DNA from: Natrinema pallidum DSM 3751
GTDB lineage: Archaea; Halobacteriota; Halobacteria; Halobacteriales; Natrialbaceae
Assembly (NCBI RefSeq): GCF_000337615.1
Contig: NZ_AOII01000081.1
Location: 564 to 54,090 of the forward strand
Direction of reading: 5' to 3'
DNA length: 53,527 nt
Shown here: positions 42,199 through 50,919 of the stretch, piece by piece
Layout of the letters: every line of letters starts with the position of its first letter
Numbering within the stretch: the first letter of the stretch is position 1
The notes under the pieces: model-generated
Told to the model about the DNA's origin: nothing
Seen by the model: only the letters and a program-made list of their open reading frames with translations
The model's database searches: none
Position numbers and translations under genes: made by a program

Positions 42199-42645
42199 CT
42201 ACTCCTGGTGAACCTGCCAGGTGTAGAGGCTCTCACAGGTATAGTTGACGAAGAAGCCGACGCCGATCCCGATCACGTTCGCGGCCACGTACCAGACATC
42301 GAACTGTTGGACCAGGACGCGCAGGACGGCCAGCGTCACCAGAAACCCGCCGAACCGGACGCCGTTCGAGCGGAGGAACCGCCTCACCAACGGTCCCAAC
42401 CCGACCTGCCCGTACTCCGCGAACGTCCACCGCTCGTTGATGGCGAAGATAATCATAATCCCGAGCTCCCAGGAGAGGATCTTCGCCACGACCGGTCCGA
42501 GAAACGTCGCCTCGACGAGCGCCACGAGCACCACCGTGTCGACGGTGGCACCGACGGTCCCCACCCCGACGAACTGGGTAAACCGCGACGTCGAAAGCAG
42601 CGCACGAACCCGCGTCCGGATGGCCTCTGATAGGGAATCACTCAT
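42199..42645 (-). CDS. GtrA-family membrane protein (second copy)
   Basis: 148 residues from MSDSLSEAIRTRVRALL. Four transmembrane helices with GtrA features: FTQFVGVGTVGATVDTVVLVAL, ELGIMIIFAINERWTFAEY and GVGFFVNYTCESLYTWQVHQE at the end. This N-x-x-W-T-F strand is typical. It is thought to move lipid-linked sugars. It is encoded alone, upstream of the tRNA gene on the same strand, and is not linked to a glycosyltransferase here. An earlier frame (from 42747) was rejected since it is rich in Arg and Ser and looks non-coding. Confidence 0.88.
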   Translation of the reverse strand: MSDSLSEAIRTRVRALLSTSRFTQFVGVGTVGATVDTVVLVALVEATFLGPVVAKILSWELGIMIIFAINERWTFAEYGQVGLGPLVRRFLRSNGVRFGGFLVTLAVLRVLVQQFDVWYVAANVIGIGVGFFVNYTCESLYTWQVHQE

Positions 42646-42840
42646 CGTCGTGTTCGCTCTCGAGCGGCTCGATCGTCGTCCCCCGGATCGCGATCGGAGT
42701 CGTCGAGCGACGCGTCGTTCCGAACGGGTCGGGAGACGGGTAGCCACTCGCGGGACCCATTCGTCCGCATGCCAGCCGCGGGAAGAAAAACGTTCTGAGA
42801 CGGCTCGGGGAACGGGCCGACGACCGAGCCGCGACGACGC

Positions 42841-43119
42841 TCAGACCGCGAGATCGCTCTTCGATCGGACGACTTCGACGTCGTCGGCGTCGACGCGGTC
42901 GACGTCGAGGAAGTGGGGCGTGAAGTTTCGTTTCTCGTAGTCCTCGTATTCGTCTTCGCTGCCGACGGTACACCAGAGCTGGACCCGATCGGGACCGTGA
43001 TACTCCCCGTTTCGATTGATCCCGAAACAGACCACCTCGGAGTCACCCTCGTCCCCCTCGTACCGAACGATGGCCCCGTTGCGGATTCCGGGATCGCCGT
43101 GAATGATGAGCTGCTTCAT
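42841..43119 (-). CDS. Conserved haloarchaeal protein, HAH_0734-like
   Basis: 92 residues from MKQLIIHGDPGIRNGA; the longer frame to 43254 crosses the divergent promoter. The protein has beta-strands with VVCFGINRNGEYHGPDRVQLWCTVGSEDE and DYEKRNFTPHFLDV. I believe it matches an uncharacterised family named after Haloarcula HAH_0734. It is divergent from rpl44e across 146 bases, a linkage I believe is common in haloarchaea, so it may have a translation-related role. A GTTTAATCC sequence about 30 bases before its ATG is a possible TATA box. Confidence 0.82.
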   Translation of the reverse strand: MKQLIIHGDPGIRNGAIVRYEGDEGDSEVVCFGINRNGEYHGPDRVQLWCTVGSEDEYEDYEKRNFTPHFLDVDRVDADDVEVVRSKSDLAV

Positions 43120-43223
43120 GGACGGCCGTTCACAGGAGAGCGGATTAAACGCTTCGGACCCGGGAGTAGCCGTCCGGATCGAAACGACAGCCGGCAGTAA
43201 CGAGCGACGACGAACCAAACGGG

Positions 43224-43231
43224 TTTTAAAC
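43224..43231 (+). promoter_or_regulatory. TATA box of the rpl44e operon
   Basis: TTTTAAAC at 43224-43231, about 38 bases before the ATG of rpl44e. Transcription would start about 10-15 bases before the ATG. Confidence 0.55.
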
Positions 43232-43265
43232 AGCGCTATCTTAGGCCACGGCAAGTGAGATAACT

Positions 43266-43547
43266 ATGCAGATGCCACGCCGATTCAATACGTACTGTCC
43301 GCACTGCAACGAACACCACGAACACGAAGTCGAGAAGGCCCGAACCGGTCGCTCCTCGGGGCTGAAATGGGACGCTCGCCGAACCCGGCGGAGCACCTCG
43401 AGCATCGGTAACTCCGGTCGCTTCTCGAAGGTGCCGGTCGGCGAGAAGCCCACCAAGAAGACCGATCTCAAGTACCGCTGCGGCGAATGCGGCAAGGCCC
43501 ACCTCCGCGAGGGATGGCGCACCGGCCGACTCGAGTTCCAGGAGTGA
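43266..43547 (+). CDS. rpl44e: Large-subunit ribosomal protein eL44
   Basis: 93 residues, full length. It has the zinc pairs Cys11/Cys14 (CPHC) and Cys72/Cys75 (CGEC), the basic centre [18 protein letters not shown] and the conserved N-terminus [12 protein letters not shown]. It lies near the E site in the large subunit. It is first in the unit rpl44e-rps27e-aIF2alpha-nop10-PAC2; rps27e follows after 5 bases. Confidence 0.97.
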   Translation: MQMPRRFNTYCPHCNEHHEHEVEKARTGRSSGLKWDARRTRRSTSSIGNSGRFSKVPVGEKPTKKTDLKYRCGECGKAHLREGWRTGRLEFQE

Positions 43548-43552
43548 TTCCA

Positions 43553-43726
43553 ATGGCAGGAAATTTCTACAGCGTTCGATGCGGTGACTGCGAGAACGAA
43601 CAGACCGTCTTCGGCAAGGCCTCCTCGGAGGTCGCCTGTGCCGTCTGTGGCACGACGCTCGTGCGGCCGGCCGGCGGGAAAGCCGAGATCGAACACGAGA
43701 TCGTTGAGACAGTCGAGTCACGATGA
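43553..43726 (+). CDS. rps27e: Small-subunit ribosomal protein eS27
   Basis: 57 residues, starting [18 protein letters not shown] zinc ribbon is formed by Cys10, Cys13, Cys29 and Cys32. Length and sequence are as in other archaeal eS27. Its stop overlaps the ATG of the aIF2alpha gene by 4 bases (ATGA), so the two are translationally coupled. Confidence 0.96.
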   Translation: MAGNFYSVRCGDCENEQTVFGKASSEVACAVCGTTLVRPAGGKAEIEHEIVETVESR

Positions 43727-44523
43727 AGTACAGCGGCTGGCCCGATCCCGGCGAACTCGTCGTCGGCAAGATCGACGAAATCGAGGACTTCGGTGTCTTC
43801 GTCGATCTCGAGGAGTACGAGGACAAGCGCGGTCTGATCCACATCTCCGAAGTCGCGAGCGGTTGGATCAAGAACGTCCGCGATCACGTCCGTGAGGGCC
43901 AGATCGTCGTCTGCAAGGTCCTGGACGTCGACGAGGGGTCCCAGCAGATCGATCTCTCCCTGAAAGACGTCAACGACCACCAGCGCTCCGACAAGATCCA
44001 GGAGTGGAAAAACGAGCAGAAGGCCGACAACTGGATGGAACTGGCCTTCGGCGAGGAGATCGCCGACGAGGACTACACCGCGATCGCCAACGAACTGATC
44101 GCGATCCACGGTGGGCTCTACGAAGGGTTCAAGCAGGCCGCGATCCACGGCGACGAGGCCCTCGACGACACTGATCTCGACGACGACGAAATCGCATCGA
44201 TCGTCGAAACGGCCCGCGAAAACGTCTCGGTACCGTACGTCAACGTCACCGGCTACGTCGATCTCGAGAATCCGACCGAGACCGGCGTCGACGGCATTCG
44301 GGAGGCCCTCGAAGCGGCCGAAGGCAACGGCGAGGTGCCCGAGGAAGTCGATCTCGAAGTGAGCTACGTCGGCGCACCCGAGTACCGAATTACGGTTCGA
44401 GCGCCCAACTACAAGACCGCCGAATCCCAACTCGAGGAGAGCGCACAGCGGGCAGTCACGGCGATCGAAGGCCACGGCGGGACGGGCGAATACCATCGCG
44501 AGCGCCGGACCGACGACGAGTAA
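43723..44523 (+). CDS. Translation initiation factor aIF2 subunit alpha
   Basis: 266 residues. The N-terminal S1 domain (about 1-85) starts [32 protein letters not shown]. The helical domain follows ([23 protein letters not shown]), and the C-terminal alpha/beta domain has [26 protein letters not shown]. Alpha, beta and gamma form aIF2, which brings initiator Met-tRNA to the ribosome. It is fitting that the initiator tRNA gene is 1.1 kb away. The stop overlaps the ATG of nop10 by one base. Confidence 0.97.
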   Translation: MKYSGWPDPGELVVGKIDEIEDFGVFVDLEEYEDKRGLIHISEVASGWIKNVRDHVREGQIVVCKVLDVDEGSQQIDLSLKDVNDHQRSDKIQEWKNEQKADNWMELAFGEEIADEDYTAIANELIAIHGGLYEGFKQAAIHGDEALDDTDLDDDEIASIVETARENVSVPYVNVTGYVDLENPTETGVDGIREALEAAEGNGEVPEEVDLEVSYVGAPEYRITVRAPNYKTAESQLEESAQRAVTAIEGHGGTGEYHRERRTDDE

Positions 44524-44702
44524 TGAAATCCGACATTCGGGTGTGCTCGGCGTGGCGCGAGGCCCACGACAGCCCGGTGTATACCCTTTCGGATAGCTGT
44601 CCCGACTGCGGCGCGGACGCGGAAAACAGCGCGCCGGCACCGTTCGATCCGAACGACCCACACGGGAAGTACCGACGCGCTCTTAAACGTCGCCGCCGCT
44701 GA
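44523..44702 (+). CDS. nop10: H/ACA RNP protein Nop10
   Basis: 59 residues from [17 protein letters not shown], overlapping the aIF2alpha stop by one base. The second part SPVYTLSDSCPDCG and the following NSAPAPFDPNDPHGKYRRALK match archaeal Nop10, which helps Cbf5 in rRNA pseudouridylation. The first CxxC pair of the family is Cys8-x-x-Trp11 here, so only three of the four zinc Cys are present. Loss of zinc binding may be the rule in haloarchaea. Confidence 0.93.
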   Translation: MKSDIRVCSAWREAHDSPVYTLSDSCPDCGADAENSAPAPFDPNDPHGKYRRALKRRRR

Positions 44703-44708
44703 TACGGT

Positions 44709-45476
44709 ATGGACGAACTCGAGATCGACGCAGTCGCCGAGGTCGAACTGGACGACCCCGTCCTCGTCGAAGGGTTGCCGGGTGTCGGACACGTCGGCAC
44801 CCTCGCGGTCGAGCACTTACTCGAGGAACTCGAGGGTGAGAGCACGCTCGTCCGGCGGCTTTACTCTCGGGAGTTCCCGCCGCAGGTCAGCGTCGAGGAC
44901 GGCGTCTCGGAACTGACCTGCGCTGAGATTCACGCCGTCGAGGTTCCCGAGGGCCGCGATCTCCTCCTGCTGACCGGCGATCATCAGGCACAGAGCAACG
45001 CGGGCCACTACACGCTGACCGACGCCTTCCTCGACATCGCCGAGGCGTTCGGTGCGACCGAAGCGTACGCGCTCGGCGGCGTCCCAACCGGCGAGCTCAT
45101 CGACGAGTACGCCGTCGTCGGGGCCGTCAACGACGAGTCGCTGCTCGAGCCGCTCGAGGACGCGGGCGTCGAGTTCCGCGAGGACGAACCCGCCGGCGGC
45201 ATCGTCGGCGTCTCGGGACTCCTGCTCGGACTCGGCGAGCGGCGCGGCTTCGAGGCGACGTGCCTGATGGGCGAGACCAGCGGCTATCTCGTCGACCCCA
45301 AGAGCGCCCGCGCGGTGCTGGAAGTGCTCGAGGACGTACTCGGCTTCGACCTCGCGTACGAGTCCCTCGACGAGCGGGCCGACGAGATGGAGGAAGTCAT
45401 CGGCAAGATCCAGGAGATGGAGCAACAACAGCAGATGGACGTGCCCACGGACGACGATCTGCGATACATCGGCTGA
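44709..45476 (+). CDS. PAC2-family protein (proteasome assembly chaperone-like)
   Basis: 255 residues. It opens with DPVLVEGLPGVGHVGTLAVEHLLEEL, the PAC2/DUF75 N-terminal motif, then LLLLTGDHQAQ, EAYALGGVPTGEL and VGVSGLLLGLGERRGFEATCLMGET. A helical coiled end has EVIGKIQEMEQQQQMDV. Archaeal members resemble eukaryotic proteasome-assembling chaperones PAC1/PAC2, though the archaeal role is not settled. It is the last gene of the translation operon, 6 bases after nop10. Confidence 0.92.
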   Translation: MDELEIDAVAEVELDDPVLVEGLPGVGHVGTLAVEHLLEELEGESTLVRRLYSREFPPQVSVEDGVSELTCAEIHAVEVPEGRDLLLLTGDHQAQSNAGHYTLTDAFLDIAEAFGATEAYALGGVPTGELIDEYAVVGAVNDESLLEPLEDAGVEFREDEPAGGIVGVSGLLLGLGERRGFEATCLMGETSGYLVDPKSARAVLEVLEDVLGFDLAYESLDERADEMEEVIGKIQEMEQQQQMDVPTDDDLRYIG

Positions 45477-45593
45477 CGGCAGCGACCGGCAGCGCCGGAC
45501 GGCGGAGCACGAGTCCCTTTTCGAAAGCCGACGCGCCGCGAGAGCCCTCGCTGTCGTATGTCTCGAGTAGCTCCCGGAGTACGGCCGGTCGAC

Positions 45594-46373
45594 TCAGCCT
45601 TCGAGCACTTCGTAGGAGATGTCGGCGTCCCGGAGCGCGTCGGTGACGCGGCCGACGGCGTCGGTCGTGGCCACGGCGGTGACCTCGAGTCCGTGGTTCG
45701 CGGCGTCGGCCGCGACCTCGCCGACGGCGAACGTGACGTCGGGATCGGCGTCCGCCTGTCGGCAAGCGACGATGGCTTCGACGCCGGCGGCGACTACGAT
45801 ATCGGCACCGTCGCAGGCGTCGGTAACCGTTTCGTCGTCGATCGCGCGGCTGCCACCGGTGCGGATCGAGGGGACCTGCAGAACGGTGACGGAGCCGGGA
45901 ACCAGGTCCATGACGCCTTCGAAACTGGTGACGCCGACATCGGTTCCGGCCTCGGCGTCGGTCGTCGCGATGCCGGTCGCGGGACCGTCGCTGTCCGGCG
46001 TGGCGTGGAGCAGTCCGTCTTCGACCGTCAGCGAGACGGTCTCGCCTTCTTCGATGTCCGCGGTCGCGATGTAGGCGTCTTCGCTCATCGCGCCGAGCAC
46101 GTCGCCGGTGACGTGGTCGGCGAACCGGCGGACGTCGTCGGCTGCCCGGAAGAGCCAGTCGACACCTTCGCGAGTGACGCGATAGCGCGATCGGCCTTCC
46201 TTCTCGACCAGGCCGTCGTCGACGAGTTCGCGGATGTACTCGCTGACGGCCTGGCTCGTCACGCCGACTTCCCCGGCGATCTCCCCCTGGCTGACTGCGG
46301 GCTGGCGCTCGGCGATCTGGACGAGAATCCGGAACCGCGTCGCGGCCCGCTTGTTATCGAGGACGTCGACCAT
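45594..46373 (-). CDS. Winged-helix transcription regulator, DUF7839-like
   Basis: 259 residues. The N-terminal winged helix (about 5-75) has RFRILVQIAERQPAVSQGEIAGEVGVTSQAVSEYIRELVDDGLVEKEGRSRYRVTREG, a good MarR/ArsR-like helix-turn-helix. The rest (about 80-259) has a TADIEEGETVSLTVEDGLL strand set and an Ala/Asp-rich Rossmann-like part with GADIVVAAGVEAIVACRQ. It may bind a small ligand. I think it is the DUF7839 family. It faces artA divergently across 130 bases and could control it, by position only. Confidence 0.85.
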   Translation of the reverse strand: MVDVLDNKRAATRFRILVQIAERQPAVSQGEIAGEVGVTSQAVSEYIRELVDDGLVEKEGRSRYRVTREGVDWLFRAADDVRRFADHVTGDVLGAMSEDAYIATADIEEGETVSLTVEDGLLHATPDSDGPATGIATTDAEAGTDVGVTSFEGVMDLVPGSVTVLQVPSIRTGGSRAIDDETVTDACDGADIVVAAGVEAIVACRQADADPDVTFAVGEVAADAANHGLEVTAVATTDAVGRVTDALRDADISYEVLEG

Positions 46374-46503
46374 GTAGCTAGCGTTTTCTCGAGCGACGGA
46401 AAAAGGTACGCGGTCGGCGGGTCGGCCGCCCGGACGCTCCGCCCGCCCGAGCGTTCCGAGGCGTCAAGTTGATAGCGGGAGAGTTCGTCGGGTTCACGTG
46501 AGT

Positions 46504-47580
46504 ATGTCGGCCCTCTCAGCGACGACCGCCGCAACCGTGCCGGCCGCCGATTTCGTGGCGACCGGGACCATGTCACCCATTCCGGCAGTCGTCGGCCAAC
46601 TCGGACTCTCCGACTGGGTCGCCTGGATCGCGATCGGGACCTTCGTCGCGGCGATGGCGCTGCAGTGGTCCGGTGCCGTCGATCCGGCGCGATACGTCGC
46701 CGCAGCGGCCTGGTCGGTCTTCGGCGTCTACTGGCTCATGCTGGTGCCGTACTACTACGGCCACCTGCAGAGCCCACTCGAGACGCTGTTGGCACTCGCC
46801 GCGCTGCCGCTGTGTCTCTACACCGCCTACCTCCTCGTCACGGGCCGGGAGTCGCTGCTCTTGCTCTCGAAGGCCGTCGCGTTCATGGGACTGCTCTACC
46901 TGCCCGCCGAGACGATCCCCGTCGTTCGCACGTGGTTGATCGAGACGACCGCGGCACAGACCCACTTCGGGATGGAGTTGCTGGGGCACAGCCCCGGACT
47001 GACCGAAGGTGCGGACGGGTACATGAGCAAGTTCGACTTCGACCCCGAAAAGACGGTCACCGGGCGGACGACCTACATCATCATGGCCTGTACCGGGATC
47101 GGTAGCATGGCCATCTTCGGCGGCCTCATCGCCGCGGTCAACGCACCGCTCAAGCGGAAAGCAATTGCCTTCACGAGCGCGATCGGCATCATCTGGCTCC
47201 TCAACCTCTCCCGGAACGTCTTTATCGGGCTGGCCTCGCCGTGGGGCTGGTTCCAGCAGGACGTGTTCGTCTACATCGCGAGCGACTTGATGGGTGCTCC
47301 CGTGAGTCGCACGTCCTATCTCGTCGCCCACAACTTCATCGCCCAAACGCTGTCGATCGGCGCTCTGCTGGGCATTACCTACCTCGTCGTTCGCATCCTC
47401 CCCGAAGTCCTCGAGCCACTCGAGGATGTCCTCTTCGTGCTGACCGGCTCCGAGTACGATCTCGCGGCCGCGCTCGGCGAGGAAGGACACCCCGGCGGCG
47501 GTGCGGAGACGTCCCGGTCCGACCAGCGGTCGGCGGTCGACTCCGACGCCGCGTCCGGCTCCGACTCCGACGATGACTGA
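46504..47580 (+). CDS. artA: Archaeosortase A
   Basis: 358 residues from MSALSATTAAT (a GTG two codons upstream is possible). About eight transmembrane helices are followed by a Ser/Asp-rich tail. The active Cys is in IIMACTGIG (about residue 196), the Arg in NLSRNVFIG (about 237), and a further Arg and His in SRTSYLVAHNFI (about 269-276), as in archaeosortases and exosortases. ArtA is known to cut PGF-CTERM signals and help lipid attachment, including of the S-layer glycoprotein. Substrates in this window are the proteins at 1334-2098 and 12244-13038. It overlaps the next gene by 8 bases. Confidence 0.94.
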   Translation: MSALSATTAATVPAADFVATGTMSPIPAVVGQLGLSDWVAWIAIGTFVAAMALQWSGAVDPARYVAAAAWSVFGVYWLMLVPYYYGHLQSPLETLLALAALPLCLYTAYLLVTGRESLLLLSKAVAFMGLLYLPAETIPVVRTWLIETTAAQTHFGMELLGHSPGLTEGADGYMSKFDFDPEKTVTGRTTYIIMACTGIGSMAIFGGLIAAVNAPLKRKAIAFTSAIGIIWLLNLSRNVFIGLASPWGWFQQDVFVYIASDLMGAPVSRTSYLVAHNFIAQTLSIGALLGITYLVVRILPEVLEPLEDVLFVLTGSEYDLAAALGEEGHPGGGAETSRSDQRSAVDSDAASGSDSDDD

Positions 47581-48289
47581 CCACACGGCCGTCGACATCC
47601 CGTTCACGATCCACGACCGCGCCGTGTTCGTTCCCGCGGCCGAGACGCTCGTCGTCGCCGACATCCACCTCGGCAAGGCGGCCGCCTCGAGCGTCGAGGC
47701 ACCGATCGATGACGGACGCGATGTCGTCGAGCGGCTTCGAGGACTCCTCGCGGAGACCGAACCCGCCACCGTCGTGGTCGCTGGCGACCTGTTACACTCG
47801 TTTTCGCGGCTTCCGCGGGGCGTCGAGCGTGACCTCGAGCGACTCGTCGCGACCGTCAAGGCGGCCGGTGCCGAGCTGATCGTTACGCCCGGCAACCACG
47901 ACACGCTGCTCGAGGACGTGTTTTCGGGCACGACCGTCGGGGAGTACCGGCTAGCCGACGGTGACACGGTCGTCTGCCACGGCCACGAGCGCCCCGACGC
48001 GACGGCCGACCGCTACGTCGTCGGCCACGACCATCCGGCGCTGTCGATCGAGGGCCGGAAACTGCCGTGTTTCCTCTACGGGCCGGCGTGTGACGAAGAC
48101 GCGGACGTCCTCGTCCTGCCGGCGTTTACGCGCCTCGCCGCCGGGGCGACGGTCAACGGGATGTCCGGCGTGGATTTCCAGACGCCGCTGGTCCAGTCCG
48201 CCGACGCGTTTCACCCCGCGGTCAGGGACGACTCGAGCGGCGATGTCCTGTGGTTCCCGCCGTTGGGGGAGCTACGACGGGTACTGTGA
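47573..48289 (+). CDS. Metallophosphoesterase, MJ0037-like
   Basis: 238 residues from MTDHTAVDIPFTIHDRAVF. The metallophosphoesterase motifs are VVADIHLGK (about 27-35), VVVAGDLLHSF (about 63-73), TPGNHD (about 105-110), VVCHGHERPD and VVGHDHPALSI. This is the set for the archaeal calcineurin-like family typified by MJ0037. The substrate is unknown; DNA or nucleotide handling is often proposed because relatives sit near helicase and ligase genes. The start overlaps the end of artA by 8 bases, so the two are likely co-translated. Confidence 0.9.
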   Translation: MTDHTAVDIPFTIHDRAVFVPAAETLVVADIHLGKAAASSVEAPIDDGRDVVERLRGLLAETEPATVVVAGDLLHSFSRLPRGVERDLERLVATVKAAGAELIVTPGNHDTLLEDVFSGTTVGEYRLADGDTVVCHGHERPDATADRYVVGHDHPALSIEGRKLPCFLYGPACDEDADVLVLPAFTRLAAGATVNGMSGVDFQTPLVQSADAFHPAVRDDSSGDVLWFPPLGELRRVL

Positions 48290-48551
48290 CTGTCGAGGGA
48301 CCCTCCCACCAGGTGGACGACGTTCGATGGCAGCGACTCTCGAGTTCACTGGCCGACGGCACGATCACGAGCGACAGCGCGCCGACGCGACCGGCGTTCG
48401 AGTCGGCGGCCGCCACCAAATTTTTGAAGAAATCGCTGAACGTGAGCAGCAAGACCGCGGCGGTGATGATCAAGATGAGGAACGCGAAGAATATGATCGC
48501 CGCTTGTCGCCCGGTCAGCGTCGTCCCTTCGAGAAAGTCGTCCATTGCCAT
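48222..48551 (-). CDS. Small single-helix membrane protein, overlapping convergent gene
   Basis: 109 residues from MAMDDFLEGTTL. The first 50 residues look like a real protein: a short acidic lead, a basic GRQ, then one transmembrane helix AAIIFFAFLILIITAAVLLLTF and an amphipathic DFFKNLVAAADS. The last 50 residues are Ser/Thr/Pro-rich and look out of frame. They overlap the phosphoesterase end by 68 bases. The true protein may end earlier through a frameshift, or the tail may be genuine. The function is unknown; the gene is encoded alone. Confidence 0.5.
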   Translation of the reverse strand: MAMDDFLEGTTLTGRQAAIIFFAFLILIITAAVLLLTFSDFFKNLVAAADSNAGRVGALSLVIVPSASELESRCHRTSSTWWEGPSTVTVPVVAPPTAGTTGHRRSSRP

Positions 48552-48706
48552 GTCGGTTCCGTTCGTCTCCCGAGGGGACGGGACGAGGCGAAGTTAGTAG
48601 TTTCCCGCTCGCCGATGGCTGTCGTCGGCCGAAGCACGTCTCGGCGCGGCGGCGACACCGGGACGCCGCGGTTCCCGGTCGCCGACCGACTCGGACGAGA
48701 GTGCGG

Positions 48707-50062
48707 TCACCGCGACAGATCGTCGAGCACGGCTTTGGCTGCCTGCCGACCGCTCTCCATCGCGCCCTGAATCGACGACCACTGCGTGTAGTCGCCGGCG
48801 AGATAGACCGGCCCGGCGGGCGCGCGAACGTCAGGCAGCCGGTCGTAAATCCCCGGCGGCTGGTCGAACTGCGCGAACGGGACGCGCTCGGTGTGGAGCG
48901 CCTCGAGCGCGGCGAACCGTCGGTCAGGATACCACGACTCGAGGGCGCGTCGCGTCCGCTCGACGAGGGCGGCGTCCGACGCGTCCGGGCCGCGGTCGGC
49001 GTCGCTCCCGGTCGAGGACCCGGTGCCCTCGAACTGCTCGTCGAGGTAGGTCGCGCTGAGCAGCGTCGCCCCGTCGGGGGCGTACTCGGGCGCGACCGCG
49101 CTGTGTGGGACGACGTGGTTCGGCCCCCGATCGGTCGCGTTCAACAGGAGTCGCCGGCCGGTCTCGAGGTCGACCTCGGCCGGCAGCGCGTAGTATTGGG
49201 TGACACACCCCCGCCCGTCGGTCGGGATCGACGGAACGCCGGTGAGGTCGCGAGCGGTCGGCGGGTCCGTCGCGACGACGACCGCGTCGGCGTCGATCGA
49301 TCCGCCGTCGGCCTCGAGCATGACACGACCGTCCACGCGCTCGGCACCGCTCGAGTCGGCGTCGGTCGCTGTGACCGACTCGACCTCGACGCCCGTTCTG
49401 ATCGTGCCGCCGGCCTCGCGAACGCGGGTGGCGAGTTGGGTTGGGATCGCTTCCATACCGGTCGCCGGAACCACCGTCTCGCCGGCCGCAAGCGTCCGGA
49501 AGGTGTACTCGAAGACGCGTCTCGAGGTCGCGAGCGATCGGTCGAGCGTGATCCCCCCGTAGAACGGCGCGATGAAACCCTCGATGAACGCCTCTGAGAA
49601 GCCGCGGTCGCGGAGGAACGCGTCGATTCGCTCGTCGTCGCCGGCGAACAGGGCGTCCGGCTCCGTCCGCCGGAGTTCCCACCAGAGCCGGGCGACCCGG
49701 AGCGCGTCGCCAGCGGAGACGTACGGACTGGCCAGCGTCGATGGGATCGTTCCGGGCTCCCGAAGCGGGTCCGCCAGCGTCGATCGCCCGGTCGGACCGG
49801 CGACGGTGGCACCCGGGGCGAACCGCCGGAGGTCCAGCGCCTCGAGATCGAGTTCCGTCCGGACCGCCGGATAGGCGGTAAAGAGCACCTGAAAGCCGCG
49901 GTCGAATCGATAGCCGTCGCGCTCGAGGGTGCGGACCCGCCCCCCGACCGTCTCTCGGCGTTCTACCAGCGCCACGTCCACGCCGCCGGCGGCGAGGTGG
50001 CGCGCGGCGACCAGTCCGGCGAGTCCGCCACCGGCGACGACGACCTGCGGAGTCGAGCGCAT
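48707..50062 (-). CDS. FAD-dependent amine oxidase/phytoene desaturase-type oxidoreductase
   Basis: 451 residues from MRSTPQVVVAGGGLAGLVA. The FAD dinucleotide-binding motif GGGLAGLVAARHLAAGG is at residues 11-27, followed by ERRETVGGRVRTLERDGYRFDRGFQVLFTAYP. Central SEAFIEGFIAPFYGGITLDRSLATS and the C-terminal GPVYLAGDYTQWSSIQGAMESGRQAA match protoporphyrinogen oxidase, amine oxidase and carotenoid desaturase relatives. The substrate is not clear. It is not next to pigment or haem genes. The longer frame to 50197 was rejected as it adds residues unlike any family member before the FAD motif. Confidence 0.88.
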   Translation of the reverse strand: MRSTPQVVVAGGGLAGLVAARHLAAGGVDVALVERRETVGGRVRTLERDGYRFDRGFQVLFTAYPAVRTELDLEALDLRRFAPGATVAGPTGRSTLADPLREPGTIPSTLASPYVSAGDALRVARLWWELRRTEPDALFAGDDERIDAFLRDRGFSEAFIEGFIAPFYGGITLDRSLATSRRVFEYTFRTLAAGETVVPATGMEAIPTQLATRVREAGGTIRTGVEVESVTATDADSSGAERVDGRVMLEADGGSIDADAVVVATDPPTARDLTGVPSIPTDGRGCVTQYYALPAEVDLETGRRLLLNATDRGPNHVVPHSAVAPEYAPDGATLLSATYLDEQFEGTGSSTGSDADRGPDASDAALVERTRRALESWYPDRRFAALEALHTERVPFAQFDQPPGIYDRLPDVRAPAGPVYLAGDYTQWSSIQGAMESGRQAAKAVLDDLSR

Positions 50063-50199
50063 GGGTGACCATCCGGCCGGCGGCGAATAAAATGGTCGAC
50101 CCAACAATGCAGGCGCGTCGACGACAGTCCGGCCGGTCGTCCCTCGAGAGTGGCATCTACTGCCGGCGGACGCGTCGGAAACGGGCCGGGAAAGCACCG

Positions 50200-50919
50200 T
50201 CAGTGGACGCCGACGTACGCTTCGCGGACGTACTCGTTGTCGTGGAACTCCCCGTGGGTCCCCGACAGTTCGATCTCGCCGGTTTCGATCAGCGAGAGTC
50301 GATCGGCGTGGTTCAGCGCGAACGTCGCGTTCTGTTCCGCGAGCAGGATCGTCAGTCCCGTTTGTGCCTGCAGCGTCTCGAGGGCCGCGCCGATGTCCTG
50401 GATGACGACCGGGGCGAGGCCGAGCGTCGGTTCGTCGAGCATCAACACGTCGGGATCGCTCATCAGCGCCCGGCCGACGGCGAGCATCTGCTGTTCGCCG
50501 CCGCTCATGGTCTCGGCCTCCTGCTCGCGGCGCTCGTCCAGCCGCGGGAACAACTCGTAGACCATGTCGAGATCCGCTCGGACGCCGTCGCGGTCGTCGC
50601 GGAACTGAGCGCCCATCAGTAGGTTCTCGTGGACCGAGAAGTACGGGAACAGGTCCCGATTCTCGGTACAGTAGACCAGACCGTCCCTGACGATCCGCTG
50701 TGGGCTGACGGCGGCGAGATCGGCCCCGTCGTAGCGGATGGTGCCGTCGTAGTCGACGAACCCGGCGATAGCGTTGAGCATGGTCGTCTTTCCGGCCCCG
50801 TTTGGCCCGATCACGCCGTAGATCTCTCCCTCGTCGATCGACAGCGAGACGCCCGTCAATGCGTGTGACTTGCCGTAGTAGACGTCGAGGTCGTCGATCT
50901 CGAGTATCGGTTCGGTCAT
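50200..50919 (-). CDS. livF: Branched-chain amino-acid ABC transporter ATP-binding protein LivF
   Basis: 239 residues. Walker A is GPNGAGKTTMLNAI (about 37-50), the signature TMSGGEQQMLAVGRAL, Walker B VLMLDEPTLGLAP and the switch ILLAEQN, with the LivF-type QN in place of the usual His. The second ATPase of the branched-chain amino-acid transport system. It starts at the overlap with the livG stop (1 base). Confidence 0.95.
   Translation of the reverse strand: MTEPILEIDDLDVYYGKSHALTGVSLSIDEGEIYGVIGPNGAGKTTMLNAIAGFVDYDGTIRYDGADLAAVSPQRIVRDGLVYCTENRDLFPYFSVHENLLMGAQFRDDRDGVRADLDMVYELFPRLDERREQEAETMSGGEQQMLAVGRALMSDPDVLMLDEPTLGLAPVVIQDIGAALETLQAQTGLTILLAEQNATFALNHADRLSLIETGEIELSGTHGEFHDNEYVREAYVGVH

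Noticed and set aside
48250..48597. Plus-strand open frame after the phosphoesterase
   Set aside because: It overlaps the small membrane gene in antisense, starts within the previous gene and shows no protein-like features.
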